Source of the DNA: a virus
DNA: 64,000 bases
Direction: 5' to 3' (one strand)
Virus record (IMG/VR): IMGVR_UViG_3300035181_000401
Coordinates: 1 to 64,000 of that record
Part shown: positions 33,795 through 42,193 of the stretch, piece by piece
Position numbering within the stretch: the stretch's first letter is position 1
How the letters are laid out: each line of letters begins with the position of its first letter
Program-made: the position numbers and the translations under genes
Notes under the pieces: model-generated
What the model was told of the DNA's origin: nothing
Database searches by the model: none
What the model saw: the letters and a program-made list of their open reading frames with translations, nothing else

Positions 33795-34682
33795 TCAGAG
33801 AGACATGGCTTCCAGCAGAGGGACGCCGTTGATGATGAGGCCCGTGCCGATGACCGGGCGCTTGGGGTTCACACGGTTGTATGCGAACGCCAGAGATTTG
33901 TTGTCGATGAGGCAACCACCATTCATGCCCCACAGCAGATCACGGGGAGTGCTCCAATACTTCAGAGCGAAACTCTCGTGGTAGTGACCGCAGATGTGGT
34001 TCATGCCGTACATCTGGCTGGTGCGAATCGCTTCCACCGTCTTGCCGTGGCAGATGTACACGAACTGGCCGTTCGGAAGTTCGATGGTCAGGTCTTCATG
34101 CCATTGCCAACCGTCGTCCACATCCAGCACCTCGTTGTAGCTTCGGATGTACCGACGAGGCAGACCGTGATGCTTCGCCTTCCGGTAGATCATGGAGCCG
34201 TGGTTCGAGTCCACGAGGTCCATCGTCGGGAAGAGATGCTTCAGTTCGGCGATGACGGGTAGCGACTTCTCCAGTTCTTGTCCTGCCGAGTCGAGGTCAG
34301 GGTCAGAGTCGTGGAACGACAGAGCGTGCTTGTCCAGTTCGTCACCGAGGCAGATCACCCGCGTCGGTTGGTACTTGTCCTTCAATCCCTTCAGGAAGGG
34401 GATGAGCCTCTTGTGGTGGTAGGGAATGTGCATGTCCGAGATGAGAAGCACTCGGCTGTTGTCATGCACGCTGTTGGCTTGTGGAACGATCAGTGGAGCC
34501 TTGACAGGGACGGTGTACCACCGGCTATCCAAGGCGGGCTCCTGAGCGGGACCAGCCTCCGCAAGCTTCCGCAGGTAATCGCTCACCGTGCTCTTCGGCA
34601 GGTTGAGAGCCGCAGCGATCCCTCGCCACGATGTGCCCGCGTCTGCCATCGTCGCGGCTTGTTGCCGCCAGTTTTCAGTCAT
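33795..34682 (-). CDS. metallophosphoesterase with N-terminal helix-turn-helix
   Basis: 295 residues. An N-terminal region (about 5-45) reads as a helix-turn-helix with SWRGIAAALNLPKSTVSDYL. From about residue 78 the calcineurin-like phosphoesterase motifs appear in order: SDMHIPYHH, GDELDKH, SNHGSM, ICHGKT and GHYHE, giving the two-metal site. Likely substrate is a nucleic acid or nucleotide. It overlaps the upstream HNH gene by four bases. Phages often carry such enzymes near replication genes. Confidence 0.85.
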   Translation of the reverse strand: MTENWRQQAATMADAGTSWRGIAAALNLPKSTVSDYLRKLAEAGPAQEPALDSRWYTVPVKAPLIVPQANSVHDNSRVLLISDMHIPYHHKRLIPFLKGLKDKYQPTRVICLGDELDKHALSFHDSDPDLDSAGQELEKSLPVIAELKHLFPTMDLVDSNHGSMIYRKAKHHGLPRRYIRSYNEVLDVDDGWQWHEDLTIELPNGQFVYICHGKTVEAIRTSQMYGMNHICGHYHESFALKYWSTPRDLLWGMNGGCLIDNKSLAFAYNRVNPKRPVIGTGLIINGVPLLEAMSL

Positions 34683-35221
34683 CCAGACTCCTTCTGTTGT
34701 CGGAGAATTTCGGTCACAGCTTGCTTTCGCTGGGCCACCGTCTTGAGCGATGCCCGAGGGTATCCGTTGGCGTGACAGAAGTTGAGAATTTCATCTTTAC
34801 CCCTCTTCATGAACGCGATCACTTGCTTCTGCAACATGGCTTCCGCAAAGTCTGTGCCGCTGCGTTCGGCATAGCTCTTGATCTTGTGGCACGGGCGACA
34901 TGCCAGCACCCAATTGTTGTTCACGTCGAGAAGGTTGTGCAGGAATTCGTTGGCTGTCTCCCACGAGTTGCAGGTGCCCGCTTGCTGAACGTGGTCAACT
35001 TCGAGAGAACTCTTCGTGAACATCTCTCCGCAGTAATGGCATTTGCCGAAACTCTTACCTCGCCCGGTGTAGCCCTCAGGCTTCTCCGTAGTGGTTTGAG
35101 AATCCTTCCACTTCAACTTCGCGGGGTAGCGGCTCCAGACTGACCGGAGTCCGCCCCGCAGGTACGCAAAGAACGCAGCCTTCGTTTTCCAGATGCTCGG
35201 GTAGGCTTCCCAAGGCTCCAC
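34679..35221 (-). CDS. HNH endonuclease, GTG start
   Basis: 180 residues. Zinc pair CHYCGE, then SLEVDHVQQAGTCNSW with the metal-binding His, and NNWVLACRPCHKIKS closing the HNH motif. The N terminus (EPWEAYPSIWKTKAAFFAYL) is shared with other phage HNH proteins. A GTG at 35221 has GGGAGA eight bases upstream and abuts the previous stop; an ATG five codons earlier is the alternative. It may be a homing-type or packaging-linked nuclease. Confidence 0.82.
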   Translation of the reverse strand: MEPWEAYPSIWKTKAAFFAYLRGGLRSVWSRYPAKLKWKDSQTTTEKPEGYTGRGKSFGKCHYCGEMFTKSSLEVDHVQQAGTCNSWETANEFLHNLLDVNNNWVLACRPCHKIKSYAERSGTDFAEAMLQKQVIAFMKRGKDEILNFCHANGYPRASLKTVAQRKQAVTEILRQQKESG

Positions 35222-35418
35222 TAAACCATCTCCCATGCTTCGCTTTCAATGAAGTTCATGATGGCGTCTTCACGGAAGTAGACTGGAGCATCAGGTTTGT
35301 CATCACGCTTCACCTTATACAAGAAGCCGTGCTTCCTCACCCAATCATCCACAAACTCTGCCGTGTAGGTTGGGCCGTCCCGACGATGGACGAATCGGAA
35401 GTTGTTAGGCAGTTCCAT
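35221..35418 (-). CDS. small unknown protein
   Basis: 65 residues, with aromatic and charged residues evenly spread (FRFVHRRDGPTYTAEFVDDW). The start lies within the end of the exonuclease gene (14-base overlap) and the stop is TAG. No family recognised. Confidence 0.65.
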   Translation of the reverse strand: MELPNNFRFVHRRDGPTYTAEFVDDWVRKHGFLYKVKRDDKPDAPVYFREDAIMNFIESEAWEMV

Positions 35419-36457
35419 CGAACTTCACTCCCAGTTTGTCCATCACATCAAGAACGTCCACCTTGTCGTCCTCCCAACGGAGCATCCGAGCCAGCGTAAA
35501 GTTCTCCCGCATCACGTAGAGCCAATCGATGTCGATGTCCTCGCCACGCCAGCCCTTCACCGTCTTCGGCGCAGGGTAGAGCGTCTTGTAGCCACGCACC
35601 ATTGCTTCGAGAGCTTCCTTGTCGTTCTTCGCATCCTTCAGCACGTTGTAGGCGCTCATGTCCGCCCACTTCACCGGGGATGCCACATTCGCGAAGTAGT
35701 TGTCCGCGTCGTCGCCGTTCATGGTCTGGTAGTACAGCCACATCCGACCACGTCCACGCACCTTGGCCTCCTTGCCGCTCGTGTCGATGAACAGACTGCC
35801 GAAGCCTTCGCCATACGTGTCGATGCCGTTGCCAGTCATCGTGTTGTAGAGGTGCCCCGCACATTGCAGGTAGTCCTTGTCCACGTAGGCCAGCACCAGC
35901 TTGTCCTTGTCGAGCCCCGTGCGCTTCCAGAGCTTGTATGCACTGTAGCTGTCGATGCTGCACGCGTCATCCGCTTCGATACCCGTCACGATGCGACAGT
36001 CGTGGTTGTTGATGAGGTATTCCTTCATCTGGTCCAGATGCACCGGACGCAACGCACCATCGCGATTGCCTTTGTACTTGATGAGCGTGGACACATCCTC
36101 CCGGAATGTCGTGCCCCTACCCGAGTAGCCGTAGTAGCCACCGTCCGCACCAATCGCTTCGACGTACCCCTTGATGAGAGAGTCCATCGTTCGCACGCAG
36201 TTCTCGAAGGGCTCCGGGGTTTGGACATCTGTGATGTCGAACTCTTCCGGCTTGCGCTTCTTCTCTTCACTCTTGGCGGAGTTCCATTCTGCTAGATACC
36301 CGCCAGCCTTCTTCTTGTGGTGTCCCCAAAACTGAGTTCGATTGCCGAACTCATACTCGTCACCGCTCTCACGGTGAACAACCTTGATCGTCCGCTTCTC
36401 GCCAACAAAGCCAGCGGTGTACAGGATAGGATCAAAGTCAAAACAGACTCGTGTCAT
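35405..36457 (-). CDS. 5'-3' exonuclease (flap endonuclease-like)
   Basis: 350 residues. PIN/FEN-type acidic motifs: FDFDPILY at the N terminus, GIEADDACSI, AYVDKDYLQCAGHLYN and MNGDDADNYF, which is the order seen in T5- and T7-type phage exonucleases. It would remove RNA primers and flaps. AAAGGAGTCA lies before the ATG. Downstream of the SSB terminator in the same leftward block. Confidence 0.85.
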   Translation of the reverse strand: MTRVCFDFDPILYTAGFVGEKRTIKVVHRESGDEYEFGNRTQFWGHHKKKAGGYLAEWNSAKSEEKKRKPEEFDITDVQTPEPFENCVRTMDSLIKGYVEAIGADGGYYGYSGRGTTFREDVSTLIKYKGNRDGALRPVHLDQMKEYLINNHDCRIVTGIEADDACSIDSYSAYKLWKRTGLDKDKLVLAYVDKDYLQCAGHLYNTMTGNGIDTYGEGFGSLFIDTSGKEAKVRGRGRMWLYYQTMNGDDADNYFANVASPVKWADMSAYNVLKDAKNDKEALEAMVRGYKTLYPAPKTVKGWRGEDIDIDWLYVMRENFTLARMLRWEDDKVDVLDVMDKLGVKFDGTA

Positions 36458-36477
36458 TGACTCCTTTCAACGGAAAA

Positions 36478-36504
36478 GCCCACTCCCCGATCAAGGGAGC
36501 GGGC
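36478..36504 (-). terminator. terminator after the SSB gene
   Basis: On the minus strand GCCCGCTCCC pairs with GGGAGTGGGC (one G-T), followed by TTTT. It lies 24 bases after the SSB stop. Confidence 0.85.
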
Positions 36505-36527
36505 GTCCTTAGTCCAGCCGGAACTGG

Positions 36528-37469
36528 TTAGAAGGGCACATCGTCGTCCATGTCGTCGAAGCCGGTGTCGGACTTCGGCGCAGGAGCGTTCTTCTTCGGG
36601 GCCTTGGCAGCAGGCTTCGGCGCGGGAGCCGGGGTCGGAGCCGGAGCTTCGTCCTCGTCACCTTCGTCTTGGTTCTGCTCGCTCTCGAAGGCTTCGATGG
36701 CGCGTTGCATCGCGGAACCCGCGTAGTCTTGCGCCAGCTTGATCTTCTTGATGAGGCCCGAACGGATGAACTTGATGTCTTCCTTCGTGGCGGAATCGAA
36801 GCTGATGACTCGGGCAGGCATCGCGAGCGGGTTCACGTTCTGCGGGTTGCCATCGTCGTCTTCAGGGACCGGGGTGACCGACTTGAAGTTGACGTTCTTG
36901 TAGACGATGGTGTTGCCTTCCTTGTCCTTCTTCCCGTTCTTGTCCGGCGTCTCCTTGACTTCCACCGTCACCGTGAGGGGCTGGTTGAGAAGCTGTTCGA
37001 GGTCGAACGAGTGCTTGTTGCCTTCGACGGCGATGTCCGAACGACCGACAGCCTTGCAGAGCTTGGCAATCATGTTCGTCGGGGGGATCACCTTCGGCAG
37101 CCACTTGCCGTTGGCGTCCTTCAGGATGTTGCCCTGAGGATCACGCTGCGGACCCGGCTTGAAGTTGATGCCGGTCCACTCACCCGCGAAGTTGTGGTTC
37201 ACAGAGATGCGGTACGGAGCGGTGCCGATCTGACCACCGTAGTCCACCACGTCATGTGTCAGGTCGATGAAGACCGCGACTTGTTGACAGGGCTTCGGCT
37301 GGCGCGTCTCTTGCGTCTTGGGGTCCACGTACTCTTCGTTCTCTTGGACACCGAGGTCCACGATGAGCGAGATGCGACCCTTGCGCAGACCGCCACGGGG
37401 GACGGGGATGTTGCGGGGCTCGTATTCGCGTTGCGGACGGTCGGTTTCGGACTTGGGCTTGAATGCCAT
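36528..37469 (-). CDS. single-stranded DNA-binding protein
   Basis: 313 residues. A large N-terminal DNA-binding domain (about 1-250) with strands such as GRISLIVDLGVQEN, YRISVNHNF and GINFKPGPQ. Then a Pro/Ala/Lys linker with APAPTPAPAPKPA, and an acidic C-terminal tip FDDMDDDVPF of the kind that recruits replication partners. High-expression codon use and its own terminator. The tail and context make the role clear even though the core is divergent. Confidence 0.85.
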   Translation of the reverse strand: MAFKPKSETDRPQREYEPRNIPVPRGGLRKGRISLIVDLGVQENEEYVDPKTQETRQPKPCQQVAVFIDLTHDVVDYGGQIGTAPYRISVNHNFAGEWTGINFKPGPQRDPQGNILKDANGKWLPKVIPPTNMIAKLCKAVGRSDIAVEGNKHSFDLEQLLNQPLTVTVEVKETPDKNGKKDKEGNTIVYKNVNFKSVTPVPEDDDGNPQNVNPLAMPARVISFDSATKEDIKFIRSGLIKKIKLAQDYAGSAMQRAIEAFESEQNQDEGDEDEAPAPTPAPAPKPAAKAPKKNAPAPKSDTGFDDMDDDVPF

Positions 37470-37536
37470 TTGGTATGGTTCCTTTACTCAGAGGAAAGTT
37501 GATTGGTGCCTACGCAGGGCACGATGGGTGCAGGGC

Positions 37537-37806
37537 TTACAGGCCCAGCAGGTTCTTCAGGTTCGTCGCGACGCGTTGTGCGGAGGCGATTTCCTGTTCG
37601 GCAGCCAGTTTGGCAGCAGCGGCTTCGGCGATCAGCTTGTCCGCAGCAGCCGACAGGCCCGTGTGATGCGAGGCCACGACTTCGAGGTCGGCGACGGCCT
37701 TGTGCAGAGCCGCGACAGCGGTCTGGACGGAAGGGGCAGCGACGGCGATGCCGACAGCGGACTTGACCTTGTTGATGAGGTCGGTGACGACTTGCTTGAT
37801 GCTCAT
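37537..37806 (-). CDS. small alanine-rich helical protein
   Basis: 89 residues, nearly all helix-forming (Ala, Val, Glu, Lys), with IAEAAAAKLAAEQEIASAQ. AAGGAG lies nine bases before the ATG. Such a composition suggests a coiled-coil oligomer. Function unknown. Confidence 0.7.
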   Translation of the reverse strand: MSIKQVVTDLINKVKSAVGIAVAAPSVQTAVAALHKAVADLEVVASHHTGLSAAADKLIAEAAAAKLAAEQEIASAQRVATNLKNLLGL

Positions 37807-37822
37807 GTGATTCTCCTTGTGG

Positions 37823-38173
37823 TTAGGGGGTGAGAATGATCCCTTGAGGCGGGGCAACCACACCCTGCTCCGGGAGAATGAGTCCGCTCTTCGCGAACTC
37901 GGCGATGGACGCTGCGATGCGTTCCTGCTCGATGGCGTACTTGGCTTGCGAGCCCACGAGACGGATGAACTTGTTGAACTGCTCCGCGAAGTTTTCCTCC
38001 GTGGACAGGCGTTCGGTGAAGCTCAGGTAGTCGAGCGTGACGAGGGTCACAATCTGACCCAGCGCGTTGAACACTTCCGTGAAGGAGTAGTTCGCTTCGC
38101 TGTCCATCAGGACTTCGTTCAGCTTGCCAGCGAGTTCCGCGATGCGAGTCGCGGGCTTTTCTTGTTGTGTCAT
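37823..38173 (-). CDS. helical protein with its own promoter
   Basis: 116 residues, helical (IAELAGKLNEVLMDSEANY, EQFNKFIRLVGSQAKYAIEQ), Pro-rich end. No Shine-Dalgarno precedes the ATG, yet a consensus-like promoter ends 16 bases upstream, so the messenger would have a leader of about ten bases or less. Function unknown. Confidence 0.7.
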   Translation of the reverse strand: MTQQEKPATRIAELAGKLNEVLMDSEANYSFTEVFNALGQIVTLVTLDYLSFTERLSTEENFAEQFNKFIRLVGSQAKYAIEQERIAASIAEFAKSGLILPEQGVVAPPQGIILTP

Positions 38174-38188
38174 TGCGGCGGGATTGGA

Positions 38189-38217
38189 ATTATACCACAG
38201 ACGCCATCAGGCGTCAA
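38189..38217 (-). promoter_or_regulatory. sigma70-type promoter on the minus strand
   Basis: TTGACG (38217-38212), 17-base spacer, TATAAT (38194-38189) with TGG before the -10. It reads leftward into the gene ending at 37823. Its -35 sits at the end of the upstream gene. Confidence 0.82.
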
Positions 38218-38425
38218 CCCCCACTGCACCTTCCGGGACGTACAGTGTGTACTTCGTCTCGATGAACCCGGTGGTTTCGTCATAGGAGACGACATCCGAT
38301 GTGTAAGCGGGCATCCCGTTCGTCACGTTGTAGGTGTCCGGGTGATCGACGGGCGTCAGCGTGACGCTGAGGCCGACATGGATCGGCGAATGAATCGCGC
38401 TGTATTGGACGACTTTCTTGCTCAT
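38207..38425 (-). CDS. small unknown protein
   Basis: 72 residues, beta-rich (HVGLSVTLTPVDHPDTYNV, FIETKYTLYVPEG). AAGGAGAAGAG lies before the ATG. Its last codons overlap the minus-strand promoter at 38189-38217. No family recognised. Confidence 0.68.
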   Translation of the reverse strand: MSKKVVQYSAIHSPIHVGLSVTLTPVDHPDTYNVTNGMPAYTSDVVSYDETTGFIETKYTLYVPEGAVGVDA

Positions 38426-38444
38426 GTGTTCTCTTCTCCTTGGT

Positions 38445-39065
38445 TCAGAACTCATCGCAAACCGTATCGAACAGTTCGGCCAGAGTTCCATTGTTGTCAA
38501 TGATCTTGTCGGTATCGCTGTGGAACAGGACACCAGCTTCGCTTGCATGAGCGTTGACGGCTTGGGCGTCATTTCGACGCACGTGCCAGACGGAGCCGCC
38601 CAGTTTCCGGATCAGGTCCGCTTCGTTGTCGAAACGAACGTCCGTGATGACGACGCTCTTGTCTTCGTCCAGCCACGCGGCGATCTGCCGTTGGGCCACG
38701 ATGAGCCAGATGTCGTTGGTCACCAGTTCCCGCCCCCAATCGGTGCCGAGGGTTTGGAGCATCTGGCGAGGGCTCTTGCCGAAGTCCTCGATGACCGTCT
38801 CCTTGAGACTGCCGTGGACGTGTTCGTCCGTGAGGTTCAGCATCGTCTTGAGCCCTTCCTTGAGAGGCCGGGCGAAGGCGAGAGTTTCCACTTGGAAGGC
38901 GTCCTTCAACATCCCTGCAACGGTGTCCTTGCCGCTGCGTGCCTTACCCGTCAGCCCGATCAATTGGGGGCCACGGTAGGCGATGGGAGGGAAGACGTTG
39001 GGAGGCAGGCTACAGCCACCCGGGAGAGCCGCGACTTGCGGACCCTCCAGCACTTGATTGTCGAT
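38445..39065 (-). CDS. deoxynucleoside monophosphate kinase, AUC start codon
   Basis: 206 residues. P-loop LIGLTGKARSGKDTVAGML, then a TDVRFDNEADLIRKLGG segment characteristic of T4/T5-type dNMP kinases. It phosphorylates dNMPs to dNDPs. GAAAGGA lies six bases before the second of two adjacent ATC codons. The only upstream ATG-type codon would lie inside the preceding gene, beyond its stop; a GTG four codons later lacks a binding site. The AUC start is therefore the best reading. Confidence 0.78.
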   Translation of the reverse strand: MDNQVLEGPQVAALPGGCSLPPNVFPPIAYRGPQLIGLTGKARSGKDTVAGMLKDAFQVETLAFARPLKEGLKTMLNLTDEHVHGSLKETVIEDFGKSPRQMLQTLGTDWGRELVTNDIWLIVAQRQIAAWLDEDKSVVITDVRFDNEADLIRKLGGSVWHVRRNDAQAVNAHASEAGVLFHSDTDKIIDNNGTLAELFDTVCDEF

Positions 39066-39081
39066 GATGTGTCCTTTCTTG

Positions 39082-39816
39082 TCAATTCTTTTTGAGCCAG
39101 ATGATGCCCGAGCAACCGGGCAAGAAGTTACACGGACCCTTTCCGTAACCAGCACAGTTCGAGCATCCGCCCTCTTTGTAGTCTTCAGCAACGTACCGGC
39201 TGCCATTGAGGAAGAAGATGTCTCCCGGCTCCGCATCTTCAAACCTGTCTCGAAGCACGCGGCCGGTCGGAACTTCCACTTCGGGCGGAGGTGCCACGTT
39301 CTTCAGTTCCTCATAGCGTTCGAGGAACAGGGCGTGGGCGTCCACGGGTTGAAGGGGCTCCACGTTGAAGTCGTAGGGCTTGTACAGGGGCCAGTGGCCC
39401 ACGTTCAACTCGTCAGCGGGCAGCAGGCTGCGACGTTCGGTCATCAGCATCCGGAGGTCCGCTTCCTTGATCCGGGCGTCCAGCGGGAACGGCAGACCGA
39501 AGTGGGCGCAGATGGCACGCTCGACACGCTCTTCGATGAGCTTGTAGTCGGGCAGGAGACGCTTGAGCGGGCTCGCCACGTCCCCGAGGTAGGCTTCCGA
39601 AGCATCGTGCATCAGGGCAGCCAGAGCCAGTTCCGGAGGCACCATGCGGCTCACCCACACCGAGTGCTGGGCCACGCTGTAGAACTTGCTCACGTGCCCC
39701 GTGTATCGGCAGAGGTTGGAGAGTGCCCAAGCAATCTCCTTGATGTCGAAGTTGTGCGACTCCGGATTCTCGAACGGGAAGTAGCTTCCCGTGCTGGTCA
39801 TGATGACGTTGCTCAT
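39082..39816 (-). CDS. HD-domain phosphohydrolase (YfbR-like) with cysteine-rich tail
   Basis: 244 residues. HD metal site: YTGHVSKFYSVAQHSVWVS, then LAALMHDASEAYLGDV, and a third aspartate further on. This family includes 5'-nucleotidases acting on dNMPs. The C terminus (about 190-244) carries CSNCAGYG and CNFLPGC, a possible zinc knuckle not found in plain YfbR. AAGGAGG precedes the ATG. Next to the dNMP kinase and NAD genes, so it may regulate deoxynucleotide pools. Confidence 0.82.
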   Translation of the reverse strand: MSNVIMTSTGSYFPFENPESHNFDIKEIAWALSNLCRYTGHVSKFYSVAQHSVWVSRMVPPELALAALMHDASEAYLGDVASPLKRLLPDYKLIEERVERAICAHFGLPFPLDARIKEADLRMLMTERRSLLPADELNVGHWPLYKPYDFNVEPLQPVDAHALFLERYEELKNVAPPPEVEVPTGRVLRDRFEDAEPGDIFFLNGSRYVAEDYKEGGCSNCAGYGKGPCNFLPGCSGIIWLKKN

Positions 39817-39825
39817 TCTACCTCC

Positions 39826-41394
39826 TTACGCCTGCGATTGCAAGCGGTTGCGGATCGTGCCCCAGTCCTCTTCCACGAGGATCGTGCTGTCGCGGAAGAC
39901 TTCACGGAGGAAGCCCGACTTCTCGGTTTCGACACCGACTTGATCGACCAGCACGTACTCGTCCGTGTCGCCCTTCTTGCCGACGACCAACAGGCCACGG
40001 GCACTCTTCTTGACACCGGAGTCCGTCTTCGGGTCTTTGAACAGTTCCTTGCCTTCGCCATCCACCACAGCGTAGGTGGCCTTCACAGCGATGCCCAGCG
40101 TGTCACGGGTGACGTGCTGGTAGGTGTAGGAGCCGACGCCGAACACGACGTTCGAGGACGCGAAGCCCTTGCGTTCGAGGCGGGCGAAGATTTCCTTGGC
40201 ACGGTCGAGGGTGATCGAGTCACCATAGATCAGGCCGATGCAGGGGTCGAGTTCCTTGTAGCCCTTGGCGTTCACCGTGCCACCGAACTTGCGGTAGAGC
40301 GTCACGATGGAACCGTCCGCCTCTTCGAGCGTGATGAGGCTGTTGTCTTCCCGCACCATGACCAGACCTTGCGCGATCAGGCCCGGGCGACGGTTCAGTT
40401 CCGACTCGTCGTAGCCACAGATGATCCGCACGGGGTCACCCGAGTCCGGACGGACGACCACCTTGGCGAAGCCGAGAGCGTTCTTCTTGCGAGCACGGAT
40501 TTCCGGCTCCAGCGCGGGCAGGTACTCGGTCAGCACCTTCCAGTAGTCGATGGTGTCCGACACGATGGACACGATGCCTTCCGGGTAGTCCACCGAAATC
40601 CAGCGGCGCAGCGTCTCCATCTCGCCATCCACTGCGATGCCCAGCGAGGTCACGCTGTGCTCCGAAGCCGGGACGGAGCCCGCGATGAAGAACGTCTCCG
40701 CGTCCACGTTGTAGTAGTCCTCGATCAGATCGATGGCTTGGATGGTGTCCGTGCCTGTGAACGAGGCAAGGTGGCCGATGCCCGACAGGGCAGCAGCTTG
40801 ACGACCCATCATGCCACGCATGGAGAAGTCGTGGCACTGGAACGGCACGTGCAGACGATGGCCCACGGTCTTGTCGGCATACTCGTTGCACACCTTGAGG
40901 AACTGGAAAGCCGTAGTGGCGCTGGTCATCACGGGCCACAGTTCATCGGACAGGACGCTCTCGATGTATGTCACCAGCCACGCGAAGTCCGGGTGCGTGT
41001 TGAACACCGTCAGGACCGGCACCTTGAAGTTCACCAGTGAGCCTTCGGGCAGGGCCTTGATGCACAGCGGCAGGTAGCCGAGGTCGTGCAGGGCCTCGAT
41101 GTGATCGGTCGGGATGGAGTCCGGCCCGAGGGACGTGTCACAGCGGCGTTTGAACTTGGCGATGACTTCCGCCTTGGGGCGGTTGAAGAACGCTTCGTTG
41201 AACTCGCCGATCAGGAAGTCCTTCAGGAAGTGCTGGAGGCCGAGGACGACGACTTGCTGGTTGTCATCCGCCCACGCCATGTACTTGCCCGCACGCGGGG
41301 TCAGGTTGGCGTAGAGGAACGTCGTGCCCTCGCGCATGAACTTGCGGTGGGACAGTTTGTAGAAGTCGGCGGCGTGGAGGGGGAAGCTCTTCAT
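39826..41394 (-). CDS. NAMPT-like nicotinamide (ADP-)ribosyltransferase, NAD module
   Basis: 522 residues. NAMPT-family motifs in order: FSMRGMMGRQAAALSG, FTGTDTIQAIDL, AGSVPASEHSV, VVVRPDSGDP and LIYGDSITLDRA, then FGVGSYTYQHVTRD near the C terminus. In ordinary NAMPT the last loop is Gly-rich, here GSYTYQH, which may mark a different pyrophosphate donor. The neighbouring gene is a PRPP-synthetase-like protein, and no NMN adenylyltransferase is visible. This fits the Namat enzyme of the NARP1 pathway, which joins nicotinamide to ADP-ribose pyrophosphate to make NAD+. Plain NMN synthesis remains possible. Confidence 0.8.
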   Translation of the reverse strand: MKSFPLHAADFYKLSHRKFMREGTTFLYANLTPRAGKYMAWADDNQQVVVLGLQHFLKDFLIGEFNEAFFNRPKAEVIAKFKRRCDTSLGPDSIPTDHIEALHDLGYLPLCIKALPEGSLVNFKVPVLTVFNTHPDFAWLVTYIESVLSDELWPVMTSATTAFQFLKVCNEYADKTVGHRLHVPFQCHDFSMRGMMGRQAAALSGIGHLASFTGTDTIQAIDLIEDYYNVDAETFFIAGSVPASEHSVTSLGIAVDGEMETLRRWISVDYPEGIVSIVSDTIDYWKVLTEYLPALEPEIRARKKNALGFAKVVVRPDSGDPVRIICGYDESELNRRPGLIAQGLVMVREDNSLITLEEADGSIVTLYRKFGGTVNAKGYKELDPCIGLIYGDSITLDRAKEIFARLERKGFASSNVVFGVGSYTYQHVTRDTLGIAVKATYAVVDGEGKELFKDPKTDSGVKKSARGLLVVGKKGDTDEYVLVDQVGVETEKSGFLREVFRDSTILVEEDWGTIRNRLQSQA

Positions 41395-41398
41395 GTGG

Positions 41399-42193
41399 TC
41401 AAATCTCCTTGACTTGGTTTCGGGCGTTCTCATTCATGAGATTTGCCACGTAGATGTTGTCGTAGTAGGGCAGCAGAACATCAGCACCCTTCGTGAAGAA
41501 CCCGTGTGTGACGTACAGGTTCAGTTCGGCCGGGTCGTTTGCCCACAGCACCTTCGCCAGTTCGATGAACGTAGCACCTCCGTCACAGAGGTCGTCCACC
41601 ACGCAGACCCGCTTGCCCTTGACCTTCGAGGCATCGTAGATGCGCGTGGAGAGGATGACGCCGCGCTCGCCTCGAACCTTGTCCGCCACCAGAGCTTCAG
41701 CCATGCCATTCACGACTTGGCCGTGCTTGAAGACCTTCTTCGCAGCGCCAGCATCCGGAGCGATCAGGATGTCATGGATCGGAAGACGGATGGCGCATTC
41801 AGCTTGCGGCATCACGTTCAGTCGATCCACCACGGCTTCGAGCACGGTGCTGTGGGCATCATACGTTTCCACGAACTCGAAGTCAAGGCTGTTGATGAAC
41901 TGAGCCACCATCTTCAACGCATGGCCTTCGCCCGGGTTGCATCGGCGATCCTGACGACTGTACGGGAAGTACGGCATCCGGAGGAAGATGCGCTTGGCAC
42001 CCGCATGACGCACGGCATCGACAGCTTGCGCCAGCGCCATCAGGTCATCGTTGCCCTCCCAGTGCAGATGAATCCACACGTCTTGGAACTCGATGAGGCT
42101 GGGAGCGGATTCGATCTTGAAGCCAGCTTCACCGCAAGGAAAGCGCCATTGCTTGACGGTCAGGTCGAGGCCACCAGATTGAACCTTCAGCAT
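41399..42193 (-). CDS. ribose-phosphate pyrophosphokinase-like protein, NAD module
   Basis: 264 residues, phosphoribosyltransferase fold of the Prs family: FLRMPYFPYSRQDRRCNPGE, ETYDAHST, IAPDAGAAKK and the PRPP loop VCVVDDLCDGGATF. It ends four bases before the NAMPT-like start. Shorter than bacterial Prs (about 310). In the NARP1 pathway a Prs-like enzyme, Adps, pyrophosphorylates ADP-ribose; alternatively it makes PRPP. The pairing with the NAMPT-like gene is the main evidence. Confidence 0.8.
   Translation of the reverse strand: MLKVQSGGLDLTVKQWRFPCGEAGFKIESAPSLIEFQDVWIHLHWEGNDDLMALAQAVDAVRHAGAKRIFLRMPYFPYSRQDRRCNPGEGHALKMVAQFINSLDFEFVETYDAHSTVLEAVVDRLNVMPQAECAIRLPIHDILIAPDAGAAKKVFKHGQVVNGMAEALVADKVRGERGVILSTRIYDASKVKGKRVCVVDDLCDGGATFIELAKVLWANDPAELNLYVTHGFFTKGADVLLPYYDNIYVANLMNENARNQVKEI

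Noticed and set aside
39057-39079. TTGACA-17-GACAAT on the minus strand at the dNMP kinase start
   Set aside because: Transcription would start inside the gene, after the binding site and the ATC codons; likely chance.
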